From assembly GCA_903873355.1 (NCBI GenBank), contig CAIQOG010000131.1, positions 1 through 5,175 on the forward strand: a stretch of 5,175 bases of DNA. Direction: 5' to 3'. Positions 1 to 5,175 of this stretch are shown here, piece by piece. The position numbers were made by a program, and so were the translations under genes. The notes beneath the pieces are model-generated. The model was not told where the DNA came from. It ran no database searches and was given only the letters and a program-made list of their open reading frames with translations. Numbering within the stretch: the stretch's first letter is position 1; each line of letters opens with the position of its first letter. The stretch is from an uncultured Bacteroidales bacterium. GTDB lineage: Bacteria > Bacteroidota > Bacteroidia > Bacteroidales > Paludibacteraceae.

Positions 1-1067
1 ATCAATATATACATTGCCCGTATCACAGTTTCGATAATTTTATCAGACTGCTTCGCGAATGTGCTATCAGCCCGGAAGTAAAGGAAATTAAAATAAGCAT
101 TTACCGACTGGCTAAAAACTCGAAAGTGATAAAAGCGTTGATTTGCGCCGCGATGAATGGCAAAAAAGTAACAGCTATTGTTGAATTATTGGCCCGATTT
201 GATGAATCGTCCAATATAAACTGGGCAAAAAAAATGCAGGATGCAGGCATTAAAGTAATTCTAGGAGTTGAAGGTCTTAAAGTCCATTCTAAAATTGCAC
301 ATATCACCTCACGCAAAGGAAATTTAGCTTGTATAGGCACCGGTAATTTTCATGAAGGTACTGCAAATGTGTATACTGATTTTACATTGATGACAGCTCA
401 TAAAGGTATTGTTGATGATGTAGAGAATGTATTTGACTTTCTGGAGCAGCCTTACTTGTATCCTACTTTCAGACAACTGATAGTTGCACCACAGTATATG
501 CGTAAAAAGATTATAAGTCTGATTAAATTCGAAATTGAAAATGCAAAAAAAGGTTTACCTGCTTATATCTATTGTAAAATTAATCATATAGTTGATGAGA
601 AAATAATTGAAAAGTTGTATGAAGCATCTAATGCCGGAGTCATTATCAAACTATTAGTTCGCGGCAATTGTTCTCTTAAAACAGGTGTGCGCAAAATAAG
701 CGAGAATATAGAAGCATTAGGAATAATTGACCGTTATCTGGAACATTCAAGGGTTCTTATTTTTGCAAATGGAGGCGAAGAGCGTTATTATATTGGTTCA
801 GCAGATTGGATGCAACGAAACTTAGACAATCGGGTAGAAGTGTATACACCCGTTTACGATCCTGAGTTTCGCAAACAATTGAAAACTGTTATCGAATATG
901 GATTGAAAGACAATGTAAAAGCCAGAATTGTTGACGGGTCGGGTAATAATATTATCAACACGACAGAAAACAATACCCCTTTCAGGTCTCAGGAAGAGAT
1001 ATATCAGTTTTACAATGATAACTATGAAACAAATATATTAGAAAAGAAAAATAATTCAAAAAATTAA
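1..1067 (+). CDS. ppk1: Polyphosphate kinase 1 (PPK1), C-terminal half, 5' end outside window
   Basis: PPK1 reversibly transfers the gamma-phosphate of ATP to a growing inorganic polyphosphate chain through a phosphohistidine intermediate. The reading frame is open from base 3 without a start; the first visible residues (CPYHSFDNFIRLLRE) already match the PPK1 core, so the GTG at 126 is an internal Val. About 354 residues of a usual ~690 are visible, covering the two C-terminal phospholipase-D-like domains. Seen: YRLAKNSKV and ELLARFDE, carrying the two Arg that match E. coli R375 and R405; GLKVHSK, whose His (285-287) matches the phosphorylated H435; GTGNFHEGTANVYTDF, with the Y468 equivalent; and DRYLEHSR, whose His (744-746) matches H592. 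GSADWMQRNLDNRVEV closes the fold. One oddity is a Cys (330-332) at the position of E. coli H454. The stop is TAA, 24 bp before the exopolyphosphatase gene, so the two are probably cotranscribed. Family assignment is secure; activity is inferred from retained catalytic residues. Confidence 0.96.
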   Translation, partial: QYIHCPYHSFDNFIRLLRECAISPEVKEIKISIYRLAKNSKVIKALICAAMNGKKVTAIVELLARFDESSNINWAKKMQDAGIKVILGVEGLKVHSKIAHITSRKGNLACIGTGNFHEGTANVYTDFTLMTAHKGIVDDVENVFDFLEQPYLYPTFRQLIVAPQYMRKKIISLIKFEIENAKKGLPAYIYCKINHIVDEKIIEKLYEASNAGVIIKLLVRGNCSLKTGVRKISENIEALGIIDRYLEHSRVLIFANGGEERYYIGSADWMQRNLDNRVEVYTPVYDPEFRKQLKTVIEYGLKDNVKARIVDGSGNNIINTTENNTPFRSQEEIYQFYNDNYETNILEKKNNSKN

Positions 1068-1091
1068 TCATATTCAAAAAAAACAAAAATT

Positions 1092-1994
1092 ATGAACAGC
1101 CTCCAATTTGCAGCAATAGACATAGGATCGAATGCTGTTCGACTTTTAATCATGAGTATAACTCCTGATAACGGAGAAGAATCATTTAGCAAAACACTTA
1201 TGATTCGTGTACCGTTACGTTTGGGGCAGGAATCGTTTGTCGATGGCAAAATCAGCGATAGTAAGTCTAAAAATCTGATTCGCCTTATGAAAGCCTTTAA
1301 GCACCTTATGAAAGTATATGACGTTGTTGATTATCGGGTTTGTGCCACTGCTGCCATGCGTGAAGCTAAAAATGCCAAAGATATAGTGAAGGAAATAAAG
1401 AAAGAGACAGACATGAAAGTTGAGGTAATAGATGGACATGAAGAGGCAATAATAATTTACGAAAGTCATTTTGCATACAACCTAAACGAACATCAGAATT
1501 ATGTCTTTGTTGATGTGGGTGGTGGTAGTACCGAAGTAAGTTTATTGGTAAATGGAGAATTAATACAATCCAAATCATACAATATTGGAACTGTTAGACT
1601 TTTAAATAATAAGGTAAACGCAGAAGAATATGATGTTTTACACAAGGACTTAGCCGAATTGAAAGAGCAATATTTGATTAATGATATTATTGCTTCCGGT
1701 GGAAATATCATTAAATTAAACTCGCTGGCATTGATTCGAAAAGGACGCAAACTTTCACTGGTAACCCTTGAAGCTTTGAATGACCAACTAAAAGAATATT
1801 CTGTAGATGAGTTAATTGAAAAATATAAACTTAAACCTGATAGGGCAGATATTATAACTCTTGCCGGAAGTATTTACATTGATGTAGCTAAAGGTGTTGG
1901 TGCTAAAAACTTTATTGTTCCAAAAATCGGACTTATTGATGGAATCATTCACATGCTATATGTGAAATGGAAAGAAAAGAACCAAAACTATTAA
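1092..1994 (+). CDS. ppx: Exopolyphosphatase, Ppx/GppA phosphatase family
   Basis: A 300-residue Ppx/GppA protein of the ASKHA (actin/sugar kinase/Hsp70) ATPase fold. Family members remove terminal phosphate from polyphosphate and/or convert pppGpp to ppGpp. Seen: an N-terminal phosphate loop AAIDIGSNAVRLLI (residues 7-20, Asp10); CATAAMREAKN (84-94); DGHEEA (114-119), whose Glu pair corresponds to the catalytic Glu region; a second phosphate loop FVDVGGGSTEVS (139-150); YNIGTVRLLN (163-172); and ASGGNI (201-206). The length fits the short two-lobe form like the Aquifex enzyme; E. coli Ppx is ~500 residues and has extra C-terminal helical domains absent here. The ATG at 1092 places the first phosphate loop right at the N-terminus as usual. 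The leader is A-rich without a clear Shine-Dalgarno site, common in Bacteroidota. Being directly downstream of ppk1 favours polyphosphate over pppGpp as the main substrate, but sequence alone cannot separate the two. Confidence 0.93.
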   Translation: MNSLQFAAIDIGSNAVRLLIMSITPDNGEESFSKTLMIRVPLRLGQESFVDGKISDSKSKNLIRLMKAFKHLMKVYDVVDYRVCATAAMREAKNAKDIVKEIKKETDMKVEVIDGHEEAIIIYESHFAYNLNEHQNYVFVDVGGGSTEVSLLVNGELIQSKSYNIGTVRLLNNKVNAEEYDVLHKDLAELKEQYLINDIIASGGNIIKLNSLALIRKGRKLSLVTLEALNDQLKEYSVDELIEKYKLKPDRADIITLAGSIYIDVAKGVGAKNFIVPKIGLIDGIIHMLYVKWKEKNQNY

Positions 1995-1997
1995 AAA

Positions 1998-2029
1998 GTC
2001 AATTTGAAGATGTGCCAATTTGAAAATGA
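1998..2029. repeat. Two-copy 16-bp tandem repeat, CAATTTGAARATG core
   Basis: Two direct copies of a 13-base core (2000-2012 and 2016-2028) differ at one base (G versus A) and sit at a 16-base period just after the ppx stop codon. The text resembles degenerate AATTTGAA-type repeats I recall from intergenic spacers of Bacteroidota; this is memory and was not checked. It is not coding and has no match to the neighbouring genes. It could be chance in AT-rich DNA, but a 12/13 match at this spacing is notable. Confidence 0.5.
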
Positions 2030-2057
2030 GAAGAAACAAAGAATTCTGATCAGTTCA

Positions 2058-2081
2058 ATTCTCCATTATCAACTGGAGGAT
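2058..2081. other. Hairpin without U-tract in convergent spacer
   Basis: An 8-bp inverted repeat, ATTCTCCA (2058-2065) against TGGAGGAT (2074-2081), has one G-T wobble and an 8-base loop. It lies between the tandem repeat and the terminator. No T-run follows on either strand, so it is not an intrinsic terminator by itself. It may be a 3'-end stabilising structure for the ppx transcript or a remnant of the same spacer repeat element. A competing shorter pairing is CAGTT (2051-2055) with AACTG (2071-2075). Confidence 0.35.
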
Positions 2082-2091
2082 AAATAAATTC

Positions 2092-2130
2092 AAAGAGACT
2101 GAACTCGAAATTATAGTTCAGTCTTTTTTT
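2092..2130 (+). terminator. Rho-independent terminator of the ppk1-ppx operon
   Basis: A perfect 8-bp stem, GACTGAAC (2097-2104) with GTTCAGTC (2116-2123), and an 11-base loop are followed directly by seven T residues (2124-2130). The A-rich left flank (2092-2096) can extend the pairing into the T-run. It lies about 100 bp after the ppx stop and ends right at the stop codon of the convergent ppk2 gene (2129-2131). Read on the - strand the same stem is followed by TCTTTG and only a weak T-run, so it may also terminate the opposing operon, less efficiently. Confidence 0.85.
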
Positions 2131-3019
2131 ATTCACTCAGCAAAGCCGCTTTTGCTTTGAGTAAAGCAGTTCTTTCTGCATCTGAAATTACAGGATATGA
2201 CAAATCGAGTTTCTTTAATTCGGAGCAGATAATATTACCAATCAAATAGCGGGTATACCATTTTTCATCGGCAGGAATGACAAACCAGGGTGCTGATTTT
2301 GTAGCTGTATTTTTTATAGCATCTTCATAAGCCGACTGATAGTCATCCCAGAAAGCACGTTCCTTTAAATCTGCAGCAGAGAATTTCCAGTTCTTTTTCG
2401 GATCATCAATCCGGTCGAGAAAACGTTTCTTTTGAACGTCTTTTGACACATGCAGAAAGAATTTCAGAATCAATGTATCATTTTCTGCCAGATTCTTTTC
2501 AAAGCGACAAATCTGTTTGTAACGGTCATCCCAGAAACTTTTGTCAATATCTTTGAATGAATTAATTTTGCTATGCTTTTCGTTCAAAATAAACTCGGGA
2601 TGAACTTTGGTAACCAGCACATTTTCGTAGTGCGAACGGTTGAAAATACCTATGTCACCTTTTCCGGGTAATGCCAGATAATGCCGCCAGAAATAATCGT
2701 GATTCAATTCATTCGTTGAAGGCGATTTAAAACTGCTTACTTTTACCCCTGCCGGATTTACACCCGACATAATATGTTTGATAGTTCCATCTTTTCCGGC
2801 AGCATCCATAGCCTGAATAACGATTAATACTGCATGACGGTTTTCGGCATACAACACGTCTTGTAAAGCAGCTAATTCTTGTATATCATCCTGTATCAAC
2901 AATTCACCTTCAACTTTCTCAATGTTTTTCGTCTTAATCAAGGTCGGGTAATCCGTCAATGAAAACTTGTTTCCATCTATGATTTTGAAATTATCGATAT
3001 CTAATTTTTCTTTCTTCAT
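2129..3019 (-). CDS. ppk2: PPK2-family polyphosphate:nucleotide phosphotransferase, class III-like
   Basis: PPK2 enzymes move phosphate from polyphosphate to nucleotides (ADP to ATP, AMP to ADP). The 296-residue protein is a P-loop kinase fold. Seen: a Walker A loop QAMDAAGKDGTIKH (69-82, Lys76); MSGVNPAGVKVSSFKSPS (84-101); the Walker B region IGIFNRSHYENVLV (123-136), with Asn before Arg where class I enzymes usually have FDRSWY; and a lid segment DRIDDPKKNWKFSAADLKER (202-221) rich in basic residues that contact polyphosphate. The VNPAGV and FNRSHYE style matches class III members such as those of Meiothermus and Cytophaga, which accept both AMP and ADP. Class assignment is by recalled motif style, so moderate. 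The length is normal. The ATG is preceded by AGAGG three bases upstream, a close but recognisable ribosome site. It is the last gene of the leftward run, 23 bp after the mgtC-like stop, and its stop overlaps the T-run of the convergent terminator. Confidence 0.94.
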   Translation of the reverse strand: MKKEKLDIDNFKIIDGNKFSLTDYPTLIKTKNIEKVEGELLIQDDIQELAALQDVLYAENRHAVLIVIQAMDAAGKDGTIKHIMSGVNPAGVKVSSFKSPSTNELNHDYFWRHYLALPGKGDIGIFNRSHYENVLVTKVHPEFILNEKHSKINSFKDIDKSFWDDRYKQICRFEKNLAENDTLILKFFLHVSKDVQKKRFLDRIDDPKKNWKFSAADLKERAFWDDYQSAYEDAIKNTATKSAPWFVIPADEKWYTRYLIGNIICSELKKLDLSYPVISDAERTALLKAKAALLSE

Positions 3020-3042
3020 AATCCTCTACTTTGAACGTTTAT

Positions 3043-3672
3043 TTAAACTTCAAATCCAGTGATATGCGTGTTGTTGATTAAAAAATTGTCAATTATTTCC
3101 CTGTTTTTCTTTCGGGATACCTCGATTTCATATTCAACATTCACAGTACTGTTTTGTTTCCCTGTTTTATTCCGAACAAAATCAATATTAGCCATTCTCA
3201 TTTCTTTTTCGAGTTCTTCAATCGAATAATTGGTCGAAATAAAATGAATCTCATAAGTTTTCATTTGATGCAATTGATCGAATAACCTTTCAAATTTGGA
3301 CAATGCAATCATGACTAATAATACCAATAGTAGGGCGACAGCTGACAATACATAATGATGTAAACCAATACTCATCCCTATTGCAGCCGACATCCAAATG
3401 ATAGCAGCCGATGTAATGCCTTTCACAGTTGCCCCTTCTTTAAATACCACTCCGGCACCAATAAAGCCAATTCCCGTCACAATATTGGATGCAATTCGAT
3501 CGCCACTACCTATCGATACCGAAAGGATGCTGAACAAACAAGAACTTACACATATCAATATCATGGTTCTGAAACCAGCCGGTTTGCTGTGATACTCACG
3601 CTCCAGACCTAAGATGGCACCGGCCAGTAATGCAGCAATAATTTGAATGATTTGTTCGAATTCAGGTTGCAT
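3043..3672 (-). CDS. MgtC/SapB family inner-membrane protein
   Basis: A 209-residue polytopic membrane protein. Seen: hydrophobic helices at about 8-23, 37-54, 62-78, 85-103 and 107-125; the family signature GLEREYHSKPAGFRTMIL (22-39); GIGFIGAGVVFKEG (67-80); and GITSAAIIWMSAAIGMSIG (85-103). After the last helix a soluble domain of ~80 residues (about 130-209) has the beta-alpha-beta feel of the ACT-like C-terminal domain of MgtC proteins. Salmonella MgtC is a Mg2+-starvation protein that inhibits the F1Fo ATP synthase and restrains phosphate uptake; whether this homologue does so is unknown, since SapB/MgtC relatives are functionally diverse. Its place between CHAD and PPK2 genes suggests a link to Mg2+, ATP or phosphate balance during polyphosphate turnover (inference). 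The ATG is the only reasonable start; no Shine-Dalgarno sequence is visible. Confidence 0.92.
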   Translation of the reverse strand: MQPEFEQIIQIIAALLAGAILGLEREYHSKPAGFRTMILICVSSCLFSILSVSIGSGDRIASNIVTGIGFIGAGVVFKEGATVKGITSAAIIWMSAAIGMSIGLHHYVLSAVALLLVLLVMIALSKFERLFDQLHQMKTYEIHFISTNYSIEELEKEMRMANIDFVRNKTGKQNSTVNVEYEIEVSRKKNREIIDNFLINNTHITGFEV

Positions 3673-3713
3673 AAATAGTCGGTATAAATAGTTGATTATA
3701 GATAAATTTAATC

Positions 3714-3735
3714 AAAAAACTTAGTTTTAAGTTTT
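3714..3735 (-). terminator. Possible weak AT-rich terminator/attenuator after CHAD gene
   Basis: On the - strand, AAAACTTA (3735-3728) pairs perfectly with TAAGTTTT (3723-3716) across a 4-base loop, and the T-run continues to 3714 (six T in total, four inside the stem). The CHAD stop codon (3729-3727) lies inside the hairpin. The stem has only one G-C pair, so it is weak. It might give partial termination before the mgtC-like gene or simply be AT-rich chance. Confidence 0.3.
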
Positions 3736-4668
3736 AGCTACACTCGATATAGTTTCTACTGCTGATATTTTTTTCGGGTTCTTATTTGAAGAAATTGGTG
3801 GGCTTGTAAGTTCTTCTTTTTGAACATCCACATTTTCGATTTCTTTTTCAGGTTCGTTCAATGTCAGCTTCTGGTCTGTTTTGGAGCTGGTTTCGCTATT
3901 TAAATCGACAACATCATACTTTATACAAATCACTGCCTTACAAACTTCAATAAATTGTTCAGCTTCATTTTCAAATTTTTCTTCCAATATGTTTTGTTCA
4001 TTTTCAAGTAAATCAACATCTACCTGTTCATCTAATTTCTTTTTTTTGTAATACTTATTTATTCCTTTAATCAGCACCTCGTAATCATGAATCTCACCCA
4101 GAACATCCTGATAATATTTCATTACTTCGAGTTTCCCCTCATCTATTTTTTCAATATATTTAAGTACCTCCACAAGATAACGGTACTTCTTAAAATCGAT
4201 TCGGATTGTATGAATTTCAATTGCATTTAAATTTAATAAAGATTGTATCTCTTCTGTAAGAATATTCAGCTGCCGATTTGCTTTGTAAATAATCTTTTTA
4301 CTATCAACTTTTTTCTTTTTCTTTATTTTAGGGAATTTCAACTCTTTCTTTTTAGAGAATTTACTTACTTTCTCTTTTAATTTGACTTCCTTTTTCTTCA
4401 AAAACTCAAGGTATTCAATTAGTTGCGGATATTGTTCCGGGTTTTCTAATTTCTCTATCTGTATCTGAATATCACGTAGTTTGCCAAATAATTTAAACGC
4501 TTTTTCTCCATTTTTCACTTTCGAAGGATTAATTTCGAAAGCGGTCAGAATAGGAAAAATACGTCTTAGAATTACCCTTTTATCATGAATCTCATCGGGA
4601 GTAGTATCTTTCTCCATTTCCTGAAATTTAATGACAAGCAAGTTGTAGTTCTCAATAATTGATTTCAT
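3727..4668 (-). CDS. CHAD domain protein (predicted polyphosphate-binding)
   Basis: CHAD domains are all-helical, formed of two similar four-helix halves whose conserved His, Arg and Lys line a basic pore that binds polyphosphate. Seen (numbered from the ATG at 4668): EIHDKRVILRRIFPIL (27-42) and LFGKLRDIQIQ (60-70) in the first half; EIHTIRIDFKKYRYLVEVL (152-170) and VLGEIHDYEVLI (189-200) in the second, so both halves keep the H..(I/L)R and RD/HD signatures. Unusual: a lysine-rich stretch at about 91-125 (19 Lys in 35 residues) between the halves, and a ~58-residue charged, Ser/Thr-rich, probably disordered tail (about 255-313). No CYTH domain is present. Start choice: an in-frame TTG lies nine bases upstream (4677), but AAGG sits 9 bases before the ATG and directly against the TTG, so the ATG is preferred. 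It lies 45 bp after the HD gene and 54 bp before the mgtC-like gene. Domain call firm; polyphosphate binding is from family knowledge. Confidence 0.9.
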   Translation of the reverse strand: MKSIIENYNLLVIKFQEMEKDTTPDEIHDKRVILRRIFPILTAFEINPSKVKNGEKAFKLFGKLRDIQIQIEKLENPEQYPQLIEYLEFLKKKEVKLKEKVSKFSKKKELKFPKIKKKKKVDSKKIIYKANRQLNILTEEIQSLLNLNAIEIHTIRIDFKKYRYLVEVLKYIEKIDEGKLEVMKYYQDVLGEIHDYEVLIKGINKYYKKKKLDEQVDVDLLENEQNILEEKFENEAEQFIEVCKAVICIKYDVVDLNSETSSKTDQKLTLNEPEKEIENVDVQKEELTSPPISSNKNPKKISAVETISSVAKT

Positions 4669-4677
4669 CGGCGTCAA

Positions 4678-4681
4678 CCTT
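4678..4681 (-). promoter_or_regulatory. Ribosome binding site deciding the CHAD gene start
   Basis: AAGG on the - strand (4681-4678) is 9 bases upstream of the ATG at 4668 and has zero spacing to the alternative TTG at 4677. This supports ATG as the start. The match is only four bases, so the evidence is modest. Confidence 0.4.
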
Positions 4682-4713
4682 AATGTTTTTTTAGAAATAC
4701 AGACGTTTTGTTA

Positions 4714-5175
4714 TTATTGTTTTTGCTTCTTTTCCTTCACTTTTTTCAACTTCATCTTAATACCGAAGTTTTTAAAGACTTTCTTTAATCTTTTAACATG
4801 TTTGATTTCAAACGAGGTATTATAAAGTGAGTTTTGAAGAAGGTCGGCATCTTTTAGCAATTCACTGTATTCATCATGTTTTATTTTTTTATCGCTGTGA
4901 TAGGCTATTGCATACTTTACAATACTCATTTCTTCCTCAGTAAAAAGATTCAGCTCACGCAATATTTTTTCAGCTTCAGGCACACCGAGTAAAGCGTGAT
5001 CTTTGACATAACCGTATTTGTAGGTGTAAATATCGTGTAACATCCCTATGATAGTACATAATTCTATATCTAACCTTCTTTTAATAGCTAAAATACTACA
5101 ATACTGAGCCACACCGTACAAATGGATATAACCCCTTCTTCGTAAGTCAACATCCGGTTGATTCAATAGTATTTC
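4714..5175 (-). CDS. HD-domain metal-dependent phosphohydrolase, 5' end outside window
   Basis: A small predicted HD-superfamily hydrolase; such proteins use a metal ion to cleave phosphate esters, often of nucleotides. The frame stays open to the right edge (three more codons, E-I-L, upstream of a TTG at 5166), so the true start probably lies outside and the TTG is likely an internal Leu. About 153 residues are visible. Seen: YIHLYGVAQYC (first His at 5122-5124); GMLHDIYTYKYG (the His-Asp pair at 5032-5037); DHALLG; AIAYHSDKK; and LLKDADLLQN, whose first Asp (4849-4851) fits the last ligand of the H...HD...D set. The extra His in DHALLG and AYHSDKK are common in this subgroup. The C-terminus is strongly basic (about the last 30 residues, many Lys). 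Substrate is unknown. As first visible gene of the leftward run, 45 bp upstream of the CHAD gene, it may act on a product of polyphosphate or nucleotide metabolism (inference). Confidence 0.85.
   Translation of the reverse strand, partial: EILLNQPDVDLRRRGYIHLYGVAQYCSILAIKRRLDIELCTIIGMLHDIYTYKYGYVKDHALLGVPEAEKILRELNLFTEEEMSIVKYAIAYHSDKKIKHDEYSELLKDADLLQNSLYNTSFEIKHVKRLKKVFKNFGIKMKLKKVKEKKQKQ

Noticed and set aside
126..128. GTG as start of a 313-residue protein
   Set aside because: The frame is open upstream to base 3 and encodes conserved PPK1 residues, so the GTG is an internal Val and the gene is cut by the window edge.
1215..1750. Antisense open frames across the ppx gene
   Set aside because: They overlap a well-supported Ppx/GppA gene, have no recognisable domain and low-complexity composition; shadow frames.
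3398..3592. Small + strand open frame inside the mgtC-like gene
   Set aside because: Lies wholly antisense to a membrane-protein gene with clear family motifs and has no features of its own.
3673..3726. Promoter in the gap before the mgtC-like gene
   Set aside because: AT-rich with TTGATT and TATAAT-like words, but spacing fits neither the usual bacterial -35/-10 nor the Bacteroidota TTTG/TAnnTTTG pattern.
4310..4400. Poly-Lys coding A/T runs as a frameshift or assembly error in the CHAD gene
   Set aside because: The frame is intact on both sides and the second CHAD half follows in frame with all its signature residues.
4675..4677. TTG start for the CHAD protein
   Set aside because: An ATG nine bases downstream has a correctly spaced AAGG, which directly abuts the TTG.
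5164..5166. TTG as start of the HD protein
   Set aside because: The frame continues open to the window edge and the family usually has more residues before this point; treated as an internal Leu of a partial gene.
1..5175. Mobile element, CRISPR array or tRNA/rRNA gene
   Set aside because: No transposase or integrase, no regularly spaced repeats, no cloverleaf or rRNA-like sequence seen; base composition and codon use look even across the window.

Overview
The window is AT-rich, with A-rich leaders, few strong Shine-Dalgarno sites, and PPK1, Ppx and PPK2 sequence styles that point to a Bacteroidota (Bacteroidetes) chromosome, probably an environmental Bacteroidales-like lineage. This is inferred from protein family style and from a Bacteroidetes-looking intergenic repeat; no taxonomic marker gene is present. 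There is no RNA gene, insertion sequence, CRISPR array or prophage in the window.

Layout. On the + strand, 1-1067 is the C-terminal half of polyphosphate kinase 1 (ppk1, cut by the left edge). It is followed 24 bp later by a single-module Ppx/GppA exopolyphosphatase (1092-1994). A 134-bp convergent intergenic region (1995-2128) holds a short tandem repeat, a U-tract-less hairpin and a clear intrinsic terminator. On the - strand, reading right to left, there is a run of four genes: an HD-domain hydrolase (4714 to the right edge, 5' end missing), a CHAD-domain protein (3727-4668), an MgtC/SapB-family membrane protein (3043-3672) and a PPK2-family polyphosphate:nucleotide phosphotransferase (2129-3019). 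Gaps are 45, 54 and 23 bp, so they are probably one transcription unit.

Together. Four of the six genes belong to families that act directly on, or bind, inorganic polyphosphate: PPK1 makes it from ATP, Ppx trims it to phosphate, PPK2 uses it to phosphorylate nucleotides, and CHAD domains bind it. The other two, MgtC (linked in other bacteria to Mg2+ and phosphate homeostasis) and an HD phosphohydrolase, are candidate accessory parts by association only. The window therefore reads as a compact polyphosphate island of two convergent operons. The individual families are known. The less ordinary points are the grouping itself, a lysine-rich insert and a charged tail in the CHAD protein, and a Cys in PPK1 where the E. 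coli enzyme has a His.
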